A stretch of 64,000 nt of DNA from Hydractinia symbiolongicarpus. Taxonomy: Eukaryota > Cnidaria > Hydrozoa > Anthoathecata > Hydractiniidae. The translations under genes and the position numbers were made by a program. The notes beneath the pieces were generated by a model. The model was not told the DNA's origin, searched no databases, and saw only the letters and a program-made list of their open reading frames with translations. The stretch is taken from contig NC_079883.1 in the NCBI RefSeq assembly GCF_029227915.1, positions 14,694,001-14,758,000 on the forward strand, written 5' to 3'. Shown in pieces: positions 13,566 to 26,681 of the stretch. The first letter of the stretch is position 1; each line of letters opens with the position of its first letter.

Positions 13566-14526
13566 ACCAGTGAGCTTGCAAGACTTATAGAAGGTAAGGG
13601 AAAAATGAGGTGTGCATTAATCACATGCCTACCTAAAATCTTACGAAATGGCCCATTACAAATGGACAAAAAACTGTAGCTGTGATAACCTAGCTGGAAC
13701 CTGAAAGAAGGAATATGGCCTAGGTATACTAGAAAAAAAATATATGGCATCAAAAACATGCAAAAAAGTTTCTTGATTGCATGGGTAACTGTTTTCCGCT
13801 GTCTAGTAATATGAAAACATCAAATATTTTTACCTGGAGGATTCACGTTAATAAACACTGTTTGCTTAGGTAATCATTCGTTATCAATAATTTTTCAATG
13901 AATATTAAAAAAAGCTGATCTTGGATGCGGAGGGTTCACCTGTCAAATCTTTCACAACCTTTGTGAGTCACATGCATTTAAGAGAAACCGCACGCTTAGA
14001 CATTTTTGTCACAGTAGGTAAGCTTTAACTCGCATCTATGTATTGCAAGGTTAGTTAGAAAGATAAATCTACAAAAATCTTTCATTGTAAATGTTTCACA
14101 AAGATCCAGGAAAATTGGAAAAGGACAACAGTGTCCTTAACTAGGAAAAATACAAATACACGAACTAGTAAAAGACTTGCTCCAAAGTCAATGTAGCTAA
14201 ACATTATATAAACATAATAGCTAAAGAAGAAAACGCTCTCTTGCACTTTTTGTTTGTAAAAACTTGCGAAAACAGGCTACCATCTTTATTTTGATTTTGT
14301 AGAGGACTGGGAATAGTCGGCTCTAGAACTAATGACGAAATAAAGAAGATAAAAAAATCGTTTGCCTTTATATTTGTTAAGCAAAAGTAAAATCGAGTAT
14401 GATTTCAATTAAACACAAAAAAATATGTAATTTTAGTGACCATAGAGGATATACTGGCCAATAATTTTACGGTGGATTTTCTTTAATGCGAATGAATTTT
14501 TATGTCCAATCTTTTCAAAAGTTTGC
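13566..14526. other. Intergenic, upstream of kinectin
   Basis: No gene or repeat recognised. The kinectin promoter is expected downstream of here, but no core element could be assigned. Confidence 0.45.
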
Positions 14527-14575
14527 ATTATAGTCCAATCTACAGTCTTTCCTAGACTGTAGACTGGACTATAAT
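14527..14575. repeat. Near-perfect 22-bp-stem hairpin, 5-nt loop
   Basis: Arms at 14527-14548 and 14554-14575 match as inverted repeats at 21 of 22 positions around the loop TTCCT. On the minus strand the one mismatch becomes a G-U pair. The hairpin sits about 380 bp upstream of the kinectin start codon. Confidence 0.85.
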
Positions 14576-14954
14576 ACAAAAAAAACACAAAAAGTATTCT
14601 AAATACATCATTGCTAGACAATAAACATAAAAATCCAGGTTAATTCCGATATTGAGACGTCGATAAAAAGCGTCGGCCTGTGCGATTGGCTTTTGCTGCT
14701 CTGCTTTGTGCCACGTGAATTAGCTGCCAACCTGAGCCCCAGATTTATTACTCTGGACTGTACGGCTATATAATAGAAAGTCGTAGGGGATGTGGGCGAG
14801 GTTGTTAAAAACAACAACAACAACCCAAACTTGTCGGACCGATTTGTGATCAAAAGGTCTTTCAGTTTTGACTGTGCCACATACTTGATTGGAGAAAGAC
14901 GTCTGGTACAAGAAACATTTTATCAGACACCTGACTTCATTAACTGAATATAAT

Positions 14955-17900
14955 ATGTTAGAAACCATTGGGGCAACTGGCTTGTATGCCATCATTGGGG
15001 TTATTACTTTGGCTGTGGCATCTTTATTGGGGTTAGTTTTGTTTGCAAGTAAAGAAGAAACATTTGAAGATGTCGTTGCTGCTCAAAAGAAAAAACAAGA
15101 AGCCTTGTTGAACTCACTTCAAAGCAGCAACAAAGGTGGCAAAAGTAATAAGAAATGGACGAAGCTGAAAAACAAAAAGGCTAGTAAGAAAGACAACGAG
15201 GATGGTGAAGTTGACTCTGGGGTTGATGATGATGAGCCTAGCTCAGAATCAGTGGCTGTTGCACCACCGAAACCAATTGCAGTTGAACCAACAGTTCAAC
15301 AGAAAAAGACCAAGACAGATCAGAAAGAAGAAGCTGTGGCTGAAGCTGTTAAGGAGCCCCAGAAACTCAAAACTGAAAAGCAAAAGAAACAAAAAAAAGT
15401 TAAGGAACCAAAAAAAATTGTTGAAGAGGATGTTGTAATTCAAAGTGAACAAGTGGTTGTTGAAAGTGGCAAATCTGGACCTGATCGTGAAGAAATAATT
15501 ACTACGAGCGAGGAGATTTCTGTTAATTCTCCAAATCCAAGTGTCCTTCAAGAACTTGCTACAGAATCTACGACTCAAAAGAAGAACAAGGCAGGAAAGG
15601 CCAAACAGGCAAAACATTCTGATGTTAAAAAAAATAAAGAAGGTTGGTATATAGCTAGCTAGTCATCAGTAATTTTAAACCTGTTAAGAGATGTACATTC
15701 AAATTTATCAATGCATAGTTATTATAAAGGTGAATTGATTAACATAGAATATTTTGGAAGAATGGCATTCTTTTGCTCGTCTTGGGCTTCCTAAATTTTG
15801 CTGATAACCCAACACCTTTGGTTCTTCATGTCAGATTTATTTTGTATATAATGGTATTATTACAAAGACAAAAACAGGTTTGCTAATGAAGAACCATTAC
15901 AGGCTTAAGATTTTTTTAAGTAAAATAATACAAGTGGTACCTGTGAAATAGGTAGATTAATAACAGGTTTTATACTAAATACTTTGAGTTTAATGTTACA
16001 CCCATGCCATATTGCTAAATGAAAAAAGTTATTAAACAAAGATTGTACATTTACGGTCTTTGTTTAATTTTTTGTTGAATAAAGGACAGATTCCTATGCA
16101 CACTTTAATTGTCTAAACCTAAACATCAAAATGTGCAGAAAACCATACCAAAACTTAAGTTCTTTGAAGCTTTAGCATCATACTGAATGAATGAAAAATC
16201 CCTCCTAGAAACGAAATATTTTACTTCCCTTGGTGATAATTAAGGATATTTTTATACGCTAATTAAATTTTTAATTGCATATGTAAAAAAAATCCATGAT
16301 TTGCTCTCTGATTTTTACATATTTTTATGTTTAGCTTCTGGTTTGAGTGCTGAGAAGTTAATAAAAGATATACAAGGTGCACACTTGAATTCAGGAGAGG
16401 TCCAACAAGTCATTGATAGTTTACTAGCGAAGCAGAACGAATCAGAACAATGGAAAAAGGTAAGGAAGAGTATGGAAGAAATTGTTAAATTCCCTCTGAT
16501 GCTAATTGAAATTTATAATGCATAGAATCATGCCAGAGACTACAAAAAAGTGTGAATCAATTCTTTCTGCTTAATGTTTAGCATGAGACTAGGATTGATA
16601 CTTTAGGTGGTTGTCTTGTGGTGGTTGTCTTGTTGAGCAGCTGTTGTGCTTGCTCACCTTTCTAGCTCAAATGGGAGATTTAAATACACTAGGACCTTTG
16701 TAAGACCCTCATTGATAACAGTACCTTTAGCAACTAAAGAGACTATCCAGGTTAAATAATAGTAATAATATTAAATGTAATTCTTTTTTATTAGCCTAAT
16801 CAAAAAGGTGATCCAATTGAAGTTCTTAACAAACGAATCTCGGAGTTAGATATACAGGTTACTGAAGGTCAGTTTTATGTACATTGTTGGTGTGTGCCTG
16901 ATCAATCAATTTCCTTACAATTTTCTTACAAAACAAACAAATGAAAATACTGTGCAAGTAGAAGGAATTCTTAGCTAAATACATCTGAGTTTTGATCTTT
17001 TGACAACCTTTTTGCATTACCTTCCTAGTTTGTTGCATTTTTGAATTTGTATTTAGAACGTAAAACTGCACAAAGTGCTGCACACAAGAACAAGGAATTA
17101 AGGTCAGTTGGGTATATGTTTACAAAACACTTAAATGACTTTTAATTTTGCTAAATAATCTTGCTACCAGCTGAAAAATGCAATCTTTAACAAACATGCA
17201 TCAAATCTTAAAATCCTAAGTATCCTTGAATAAACAAACTCCTTAAAGATTTCGACAACTACTGTATATTTCCTACTTTGGCATCCTTTAATTTTTTTAA
17301 TTTCTTTTTTTACTCAGGAATGAATTAGCACGTGAAAGATCTCAACGTCAAAGTATTGAAGCCCAGGCTGCAGGCAGAATAAACCAACAAGTAAGCATTA
17401 AAATTGTCTGTCAAATGAAACAATCCAAAGTAGAAACATTTTAGGTTGCATATTTGATACTGAAACACAGAAAGAACTGTTTGTATACACCTGTTATTAT
17501 AGTTAACAGTAAATAATTATACATTCTACAAGTATCTCTATATCATATTTACATTTAACATTTCCAGCTGGATTATGTTTTTTTTTAAAAAAAAATGGTG
17601 CGTGTTAAGTTCACTACTGACAAACACGATTTAAATGGAAGAATACTGTGTTATCATTACTGTGTTACTATTACTGTGTTATTAAAAAAAAATTGAGGGC
17701 TACCCGCGAAAATCAAGGGCTAAAAATACTCTCTAACTTTTATAAAACCGGAGAACTTTCCTTAGACAAAAGAAAATGAAGCACTGCGCAAACATATGGA
17801 AGAGAAACATGTTTCTGAAATGCAAAGTGCACAAGCTCAGATTCAACGCATGCAGGAACTTATTGATGGTGTATCACATATGGAATTGCAACGCTTGAAA

Positions 17901-20900
17901 GACGTATGTAATTTTTTCGTATTGCGCTTATTTTAATAATTTTATTGAGTGTGATTTCTTTACTAAATTCTTTTGTTGCTATACAAAAATCTTCTTAATG
18001 TTATTAATATTACTTTGACTCTGATTTCATTAATTTTCATGTCATGTGTTAAAAGGTGAACATCAAATGTAAGATTTTAACAATGAAAAGGATAAGTAAC
18101 ACTGAGAAGAACTGGTGTAGGCTCAATTGGGCCCTAACATGACTCAAAACCTTAAAATACTTAAGCAGTGTCAGTAGTAATAGTTGTTGATTCTCTTCTT
18201 CCATGCAGGAAAACAATCACCTTAAAAATGCATCCATGAGAGCACAGCAATTGTGAGTTTGTATTAAGTTCGTTTGACTCTTTTTATTTTTGCAATTCAA
18301 ACTTGATTCATGTTAATTTTTAAGTCAGTCATAACCTTTTTTTATAAAACAAATTGTCCATGGAATTTCACAGCTAGTATATTTTCACTTTCAATGTTTA
18401 ATTGTGTGTTGAAAATTTGTACAAAAAAAATCTTAAACTTTCAAAAATGCCTAGTTTGTTTTCAAGAATTTTACGTCCTTTTTTTATTTGTTCAGTATTA
18501 CATTTCTGTTATTTTCTATGTTAAGATCTGAAGATAAAAAATCACTCATGAATGAGTTGGGCCAACTGCAACAAGGGAATAAACAACTACGACAAGACAT
18601 GGAAAATTCACATATAAAATACAAACAACTAGAACAACAACACATCTCAATGCAAGACAAAGTATCCTATTATGAAAATGAAATAAATAATTCTCAAAGA
18701 GCAAAGGTAATTGTTGGAATTTCTTAGGAAGAATGTGCTGTGTTAAGCATTAACTAAAAACGTGTCTGTGTTGCTACTCACATACTTTACAAATTTACGC
18801 ATGATTTGAAGGTTCTTTTTATTATTTTAAAATACTCTGTAGTAAACATCAGTATATGCTTTTTTACTTTTGGATTATCAGCACATAAGTGATTAAATAA
18901 AAATTAAAGCATCACTGCATATTAATGTAATTTTGTTTTCATAATCAGAAACACCTGATAATATTAATAATAATTTTCAAAGATTCTAAAGTTCTGAAGT
19001 GGTGAGAATTCTGTTTCTTCTAAATTAACCTCAAAATTCGGAAATTTTATGGGTAAAATTTGTTCTGCATGTTACAACATAAATATTGATTTTTGGGCAT
19101 TCTCACAAAAATCAGTTACAAAAAATAATGTCAATGCTTTCTGGATTTGCTATTTTTTTTAATTCAGTGATTTTTAAAAAGGTAAAAATCTTTTTTTCTG
19201 TTTGAACCAGACATCTTAACAATAGCATTATATATAGCATTACAATTACAGCCATAACTTTTATTGTTTTTTTTAAGTTTGTTTAATATTCCCTCTGTGC
19301 TATGTATATAATTAATAATTTTATTTTTTAGGCTGATACAGAAGGTGCGCTAAATCAAAGATTGAATGAAGTTAACGACAAACTTCTGCAAGTAGAGGCC
19401 ATTAATTGCAATCTAAACAAGGAGTTGCAAATCGCGAAAAGAGAAAGTGACAAATCTAAAAAAGAATATGAAACACTGGTACAAAAATCTCCCAACTCGA
19501 ATCAAGTATCTGAGTTGAATAATCAACTGTCTCAAGCAGGAGCTAAATTGTCTAAGCTGGAATCTGATCTTAAAGCTGCAGAAGCACAATTACAAACTAA
19601 AGATGACCAAGTTAAGGTAAAATTTATTAAAGAGTTTATTTGTGTATAGTAACATCTAAGGTATTCCTTGCCCTTTATTTTTGGTATATGTTAGCCCAAT
19701 TTAGTTGGTTCATAAATGACGTTTTGTCAAAATAAATTTACTCTGCTTTAGGCAATTATTTTAATGTCAGACTGTTTTAAGATTTAGCCTTATTAAAGAA
19801 CCCATTCTAGATCTCCATAGGAGGTCTTTATTTTCTGTTTGATTATCTCTTTAGTAATAACCATATTTTGTCTGTGTGTTCATTCCTGTTTAAGTAATTC
19901 CACTACTTCATGCTAACAGGCAGAAAAATTGTGCAAAGTACCAATGCAGGATATATATAGGACTGGAGAAAATCTGATGACTGACAAATCTGTTGATTTT
20001 TCCACCAGCTAGTTTTAGGTTGGTTAGCAGTGATGATTTAGCTGTTTTTTTACTGATGTAGAAATATCAAGTGGATTTAACTGAATCACAGAAGAAACTC
20101 GTTGAAAAGGAAAATCTACTATCATCTGCTGACCAATCAAATGAGAAGGATAAACGTATTTCAGAACTTACTCAAAAAGTTATGGAACTAGAAGCAGCAA
20201 ATGATAGTTTAAAAAGCGCTAAAGATAGCACGCAAGGAAGTGAAAGTGACAAAGTAAAGGAGTTAGAAGTTCAACTGAAACAAAATGCTGACTCACAAAA
20301 GGCATTACAAGAATCTGTGGATACGTTAAAAGCAAAAAATAATGTGAGTTATCAATATTTGACTTTGTGTTAGGCAACTTTATTGTTCCTTGTATTTTAA
20401 CTCGATATTATTTTGTTTTTTTGTTAGGAGTTGCGAGAAAAGAATTGGAAAGCAGTTGATGCTCTTGGAAAATCAGAAGAGGAAAGCAAAAAAAAGCAAA
20501 AAGAACTTGAGAAGAGTTTAATGAAAGGTCTAAAACAACTACATCCTGACGTAAAAATTCCTTCACATGATGGTGACCTTGACGCTTTGTTTGTAAACTA
20601 TGAGCAAAATCTAAAAGCTCAGGCAGACAAACCAAACAAAGAATTAGACGATACAAAAGCAGAAAATGAGGCACTCAAAAAAGAAATAGAAGAATTAAAA
20701 AGCAAAACTGTGGTACGTACAGTGTGTTTGTTATATATGTTACACAGAACACAGCTCACCAGGATTTTAAAGACAATGGATAAAGATTCAAATTAAGTTT
20801 TTGTTACCCATAGATTAAAGAATTTTTAAAAGGACACACACTAATGACAAATATCGTTGTGATTATAAGTTTAAATTTCACTTTTTTTTGTATGTTCATA

Positions 20901-23900
20901 GGTTGAACAATCATCTGAAGATTTATCTAAAATCCAAGCAGAAAGTGCCCACCTGAAAAGTGTACTAGCTGATACGGTATGTGTGCTAAAACGCAGGTTA
21001 AATTCTCTTGTGTACGATTTATTGCTTCTGTACAGTCTCACTTATGTTGACTTGTTAGGAATCTATGTTAAGTCGCCTGCAAGCTGGTGTCGATGCCGAA
21101 GTAGCCAAATGGCAGAAAAAAGTGGAAGATAAGGATGGTGAGCTCGAAGATGCAAACAAGAAAGTAGCAGATCTAGAGGAAGTGTTGAAAGAGCATGGCT
21201 TCCAGAAGGAAGAAGCATCACAGGTACAACTTATTTACTTATTTATTTTGTTTACCATTACTATCGACCTCACACGCCTTATGCAACGTTTCAGGAAGAT
21301 ATTGCCTCCACACCTAGTAAAAAGAAAAAACATGGGTTTAAATACACTCTCACCAAAATCATTCACCCAAAGGTAACACATTAACACTACTAACAGGCAC
21401 AACTAACACATCGCGCCTTAACACAGTCGAATTTCTAAACTGACTGGGTGCCCTTCCCTTTGAGGTGCTAACTCTTACTGTTATTTCTTTATAGATGGAA
21501 GAAACTTTAAAAGAATCGCAAAGTGAAAATGCAAAGTTGAAGACTGACAAATTAAATGTAGGTGACCAACAACTTGTAATTGTCTTACAAAGCTGGTTGC
21601 ACTGAAAGTTTTGTTTTGCGGTTTGTGATCACTGACATTTGGTGATGCTCATGATTCTAGTTATATAGTTACAAAATTTTTGATTTTGTTTTCACAGCTT
21701 GAGCAGCAGCTAAAATCCGCCCAAAAAGACTTAGAGGCAGCTAAGAAAGAGGTATTTTTGTAACTCTATACTAGTTATGTACAGAAGCTGGCTTGGTAGA
21801 TAGAAGGTAAGGTTTTTAATGGTTATACAACTGTATTCCTTCTTCTTGATTCAACAGGCGGAAAAGAGTGCGGAGTCCTCAAACGAAGTGACAGATCTTA
21901 ATGCCAAACTAAAGAAAACTATTTCCGAACGAGATTTGCTCATTCGTGAATATAAAGCTATGAAAGACACTAAAACGTCGTTAGAAACGAATTTGAAAAA
22001 AGCTACGCAAGATGCTAAGACGAATACTGAGACGCATCAGAAGGAAATTAAAAAGCTAAAAGACCAATTGACCGCTGCAGAAAACACATCTAAATCAAGC
22101 GGCAAGAGCGATAAAGAAAAGGATAAACTGATAGGGGTATGTTTTGTTTGTCTTAAAGGTTACTGTTCCCTCATCATGCACGTTCATTCGCATACTAACA
22201 CGAATAAACAACTGACTGAAAGTTACTGGACGTTTAGAACGCCATCTTACGTTGTACACTCGAACAGTAGATACAAAAAGCAAGTGCTTTTAATGCGCAG
22301 TTGCTGAATTTTTTTCGTTTATTGGGCATTGCAATGCATCAGTAAATTAAGGAAGCGTAAATATTGTAAAACATAATTCCAACATGTTATCTTATAACTC
22401 GTGAGAAGTTCTTATTTTGATGTTTTGTACTGACAATAAGAGACTGTGACCCAAACATATTTTCTACAAAATTTCTCACAGCTATGCAGGTAATTAAACT
22501 ACCTGTTAACTTGAGTTTATCACAATAATAAGTTTTATTTATTTTTTGGTAATAGAAATTGTACTTAGAAATAGAAGAGTTAAAAGAAGACCTACGAGAA
22601 GAACGTGACCGTGTTATTGTTGACATAGAAACACCAGATTCCGAGGTAATAACTCAAAATGGTAGGCTAGTTGTGTGGGAATTTGAACGACGTTCTAAGA
22701 ACAGACACAACGTTTGTTACTGCTACATTAAGACGGATATAAACATACATTTGATACTTTAAGACGCATATACAGGTGCTAGCTTGAGACATATAAAAGT
22801 GCTACTTTAAGACGTATATATACATACAGAGATACATGTACACCCATTTTTTAATAAAATCATTCTTGCATGCATCATAGGTTAAAACTCATACAGATCT
22901 GCCACATATCCCAAAGTTTTTATGGCGTTCCAATAATTTATTTTTATATTTATTTCCAATACCTATCTTAAGGGAATTATTTTTGCCAGGAATTTTTCTA
23001 TTCAAAATGCATGCCATTTTCAAAACTTTTTTGGAGGATATGTACTAGAAGGTAGATCAGAAGAAGAAAAAGTGTTACTCGTTTTTAATAAAAATAACCC
23101 AACTTTCACAAGAATTAATTTTCGCGTATTTAGCGAATAGCGAGTTTTCCTAAAATTTTCGCGGAAAGTTAACTTGCGAAATTCGTGAGAAATAATTCCC
23201 TTAGGCTACTTGTTGTTAATAAAACTTTAGTTCTCTCGTTTACTTTTTTTTCATGTGTACTTAATCGCAAGAAATGCTGATCCTAGACAATTCTGTATCG
23301 TAAATGTATATGATTTTTAATTACATTTCTTCTGTCGCAACCCATTCTAGAATATATTGAAGTCAGAGATATGTCAGAAGGCTACACAACCAATTTTTTT
23401 TTCATTATTTTTATGTATGCTACCAGGTTGAGTTTCACACTCGAAGGTTTACACTTTCAACTTCTTTGTTTGTAGGAGCTACACAAACAAGTAGACGAGT
23501 TAATCAGTGAGAAACAGAATTTAAGTTTAAAACTGAACGATCTCGAGAAATCATTTCAAGAGGAGCAGTCAGACAAAGATAAGGTAATATACTTCATTAT
23601 GTGTTGTTTCATGCAAAATAAGATTTTGCTTTGCGTTTCACGCCAAAGGTTTTCTAGAATTCCTCTCTTTGTTGAACGCGATTTGTCGCCACCTGATGCT
23701 TTAACGTTCACTGAACATGGCAGTGCTGGAAAATAAAATTATTCCTCTTTAATGTAGGCTTATATTTTGATATCTCAAAATTGTGTGGTTAGGAGTTTCG
23801 ATCAATAGACCGCATGTCAGTATTTCTTCCCTTCTTTGACATACGTCGTTTTGCGTCTAAGGTTAAAATTTAGTTTTAGAGATTTCTGTGCAACTTGGTT

Positions 23901-24242
23901 GATATATATCTTGGTTTTTCCACTAGCTTCTCAACTTAGAATCAAAACTTAAAGCAGCCGAAGCAAGAGTACAGGTGAGTCTTCTTCGTTCTTCGCCACA
24001 ACATCTCAACTGAACGAAACTAAGCTTTTTTTCTAGTAATATAATTGTGTGTAATATTTGTGTTTTCTTTATACAGGAATTAGAAAGTCAACAAAATACG
24101 CGTATAGAAAGTCAAATCAGCGATGCTATGCAACAGGTAGGATTTTTTTTTAAAGCTTATTTTTGTATGCGCCTTTTTACAGTAAAAAGTTGCAGTAGCT
24201 CAACTTTTCTTTCTTCTTTAGGCTGCTGGAACGACTGTATAA
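14955..24242 (+). CDS. RRBP1/KTN1: Kinectin / ribosome-binding protein 1 (p180) family ER membrane coiled-coil protein (22 exons)
   Basis: Members anchor in the ER by an N-terminal membrane segment and expose a long cytosolic coiled coil; reported roles include kinesin, ribosome and mRNA binding (family knowledge). Exons: 14955-15642, 16335-16459, 16795-16867, 17057-17102, 17318-17390, 17766-17903, 18209-18252, 18526-18706, 19332-19616, 20062-20343, 20428-20712, 20902-20976, 21059-21223, 21295-21372, 21495-21557, 21698-21751, 21858-22136, 22556-22645, 23476-23583, 23927-23974, 24077-24136 and 24222-24242. The phase is consistent throughout, giving about 1,086 residues. A membrane helix spans residues 8-31 (GLYAIIGVITLAVASLLGLV), then a Lys-rich, low-complexity segment, then heptad-rich coiled coil. 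LREKNWKAVDAL and the LHPDVKIPS block in exon 11, and LKSVLADTESMLSRLQAGVD across exons 12-13, match the conserved kinectin/p180 core. The start is the first ATG in frame. The C-terminus is GTTV, a possible class I PDZ ligand. The data do not separate kinectin from RRBP1. Confidence 0.93.
15662..15830 (+). repeat. Dispersed repeat, copy 1 (partial), kinectin intron 1
   Basis: Matches 35771-35945 and 58500-58670. Landmarks are AGTAATTTTAAACCTGTTAAG, AATGCATAG, AAAGGTGAATTGATTAACA and TTTTGCTCGTCTTGGGCTTC. It lacks the left half seen in the other two copies. Confidence 0.75.
16031..16068. repeat. 12-bp perfect inverted repeat, 14-nt spacer
   Basis: ATTAAACAAAGA (16031-16042) pairs with TCTTTGTTTAAT (16057-16068) inside kinectin intron 1. 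AT-rich and short; it may be chance. Confidence 0.5.
21295..21372 (+). other. Likely cassette exon of the kinectin-like gene (basic 26-residue insert)
   Basis: It is bounded by an acceptor (TTTCAG) and a donor (GTAACA). It is 78 nt, phase 0 at both ends, and encodes EDIASTPSKKKKHGFKYTLT and a few more residues. It is basic and lacks heptads, unlike the flanking coiled-coil exons, and can be skipped without a frameshift. Vertebrate kinectin is known to have small alternatively spliced variable-domain exons in this half of the protein. Skipping is inferred. Confidence 0.6.
22972..23200. mobile_element. TTAA-type MITE in a kinectin intron
   Basis: Terminal inverted repeats GGGAATTATTT / AAATAATTCCC are followed inward by CG-containing stretches such as TTTTCGCGGAAAG. 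The flanks are TTAA on the left (22968-22971) and TTAG on the right (23201-23204), so one target copy may be mutated. Related sequence with AATTAATTTTCGC blocks occurs near 59635-59720. Confidence 0.6.
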
Positions 24243-26444
24243 TTTATCATTCTCCAAAAACATTGGAATTGGAAGATTCGTGGAATTTTCTGCCATTATT
24301 GAATTTTATATACCTTATAAATTGTTACATATGGAATTAGCAAGCTGAAGTATAGATAGTGTTCGTTTATTCTTGAGTTTCATTTTTTACGTATTTTTTT
24401 CTCCTTGTCGTTTTATTGCCATGCTATTGTTTGGATGTTCTTTTCTACCCAAATTTTGACTTTTCTTTCGATATCACCAGTTACTTTCCAATGACTTCTT
24501 CTTCGCCCAATGCAAATATTTTAATTTTTGAAGAGCGTGAAGTGTTCACTTTTTTTAATAAACATTTCACATCGTTATTTTTTCTTGTATTTCATGAAAG
24601 GAGGGAAAAACATTTTTTCAATCGAAGTTGTTTTATTTGCAGCGTTCAATTATGTCTTTTTTTTTATTCAACCTGTGCACAGCGCTATTTATTGCTTGTT
24701 TGACAACAACATCAATTTAAATTTTTTTAGTAGCACGAAACGCAGAAGGAATATTTTAACCTGTCTTACCGTTGAAAGGCAACATTGAAAGGGCTTTTTT
24801 CGAATGCTGTTGAAATTTTATATTTAACGAAGGTTTAACTCCGAAGTACGTCAATTCGCGTCACGGTAAGACCAAAATACCGACAAACCATCTATTAACC
24901 ATAGCTCGTGGTCACCGAAATTTGAGATATCAAATTGAGCCCGCTATAAAAGGGAATTAAATTACGTATCCAGCAGTACTCAATTTTGCGTTGAATTACG
25001 AAAGCTTGTCGGCGAAATTTTTTAAATATTTCGAACTTTTGTTAAAAAAGAGCAAATTATGTACCTTTATAAGAGAAACCAAGCTATTTAAATCACGGCT
25101 TTACAGATCTCCACTCATCAGTAGATTGGAAGTTTCAAGTTGCGGAATTATACCGCGCTCTTTTTTTACCTTTTTTATCTTGCAGTTGCTATGAGTTTTC
25201 AAATTTCCATGTTTTCAACAACTTGAAAATTGATGTAGATGATACACTTTCTAAAATTCGCCCGGTATTACTTATTCTTGGCAATCAATGTATAAACGTT
25301 GCACCTGAGGAATAGCGTAGATGAGATGTTTGCAGCAACGATTTATCGATACAAAAAAAAGTCTGAAAAAAACAAAGATATACGCTTTTTTTTATAAGCA
25401 ACACGAAATTTTGACTTGCTTACTTGTTCCTTGTTGATTATCTTCTCGGGAAGACTAAGCTTAAAGTGCTTGCTTGCTCAATTAGGTTGGTGCGCAACCT
25501 CGTTCCCAGGGCATTTTACCTTGCTGATAAAGGGCCACAACACCCTGGGGGCCAGTTTAATAGGTTACCTAAATCTACCTCACACTTAAACTTAGTTTTG
25601 TGTCGTACAAAAGTTAGCGATTTTTATTGATAAAAACTCTCGGAAACTTATGTTTCGGTAATTTCTATCGTTTGGTCTTTTTTCTACTTCCTGAAGGCTG
25701 GCCGGTTGCTTCGTTTGTTGCCGGTATAAAGTTTTTGTCTGATTTCTCGGTGAATTCGGAACCCGTGTTGTTTATAAAGAAACGTGCATGGAAATATAAA
25801 TAAATTTAGTACACGCAGACGCATCGTCACAAACGATGTACCACTTTTTCAAAAGACAGTAAAGCATCTTAATTACGTTGATTAAAAATCTTTGAAAATC
25901 AGCTCAGGTTGTAGCAATGCCTTATGAGATCCTTACAATGACACAAAACATAAATCATTCTTTGATAACTTATTTACAGCATTACGTTTGCATTGTATCT
26001 GAGATACAATCAAAGCATATCGAGTCTCTGCGCTGTCATGCTAAGAAGCTTGATATTGATGATGACTGTTTTGGCCAAGTCAACAAATGGCTTAAGCGAA
26101 CTACCCGAAAAAAGTAAAAATTGTAAGATGACATCAGAATGAAATGTAGCTAAATATTGTCCGTATCTCTCCTTATTGCTAGCCAGAAACTGCCATAATT
26201 TTCACACAAAAAACTCCTGATAATGTTTTGTTTAGGTGAAACATATACAAAGCAAACAAAAAAAATTGACATTGTGATGTCATCATGACGTTTAACATGC
26301 TTTCGTTTGTCGACTACCAAATTTGGTCAAAAACGTCTAATCAGTCATGACCACCCAGGAGGGTATGTTAAAAGAAAACGGGACTGAGGGAGACAAATCA
26401 CTTTTCTTCAAACGTGATTTCGTAATGGCACAAATGTCACATTA
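24243..26444. other. Tail-to-tail intergenic region, kinectin to SPPL2
   Basis: No gene seen. A CCTCGTTCCCAGGGC tract lies at about 25498-25513, followed by a CCCTGGGGG near 25543. This motif recurs across the window. Open frames in this region are T-rich and lack codon structure. Confidence 0.5.
24557..24562 (+). promoter_or_regulatory. Candidate poly(A) signal for the kinectin-like gene
   Basis: AATAAA about 315 nt after the stop codon at 24240-24242, followed by T-rich sequence. It is the first canonical hexamer noted downstream. Confidence 0.5.
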
Positions 26445-26681
26445 TCATATCGTTATTTTATGAAAAAAATAGACACTCTTGCAGTCTTTCACAAATGTTG
26501 CATTTGTTTCACCAGCGCTTGGTAGAAGTTTGACCCCTTCACCTTTTCCCACAGAACTAACAGAAACTCCAGTGTTATCGATAATAGGCCTGGGGCGAGG
26601 TTGTTTAGTGGGTGGGTCATCCTCCTTCCAAGTATAATTGTTTAATTCCCTTTTCACCAAAAACTTATCCATTACCATCAT
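26445..26681 (-). CDS. SPPL2 alternative last exon A (78-residue basic/Pro tail)
   Basis: Follows a strong acceptor (GGATTTTTTCAG) and is phase 0, so it joins exon 27707-27550 directly. It encodes MMVMDKFLVKRELNNYTWKE and then a Pro-rich, Ser/Gly-rich tail to a TGA stop. There is no acidic dileucine; NYTW is not a clean tyrosine sorting motif. No AATAAA was found close downstream. Whether it is transcribed is unknown. Confidence 0.55.
   Translation of the reverse strand: MMVMDKFLVKRELNNYTWKEDDPPTKQPRPRPIIDNTGVSVSSVGKGEGVKLLPSAGETNATFVKDCKSVYFFHKITI

Noticed and set aside
14889-14954. Upstream extension of the kinectin-like start
   Set aside because: The frame is open, but there is no ATG in it; the first ATG at 14955 gives the short luminal N-terminus and membrane anchor expected of the family.
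20408-20674. Minus-strand frames opposite kinectin exons (also 15249-15617)
   Set aside because: Leu/Phe-rich antisense of Lys/Glu-rich coiled-coil exons, with no independent support.
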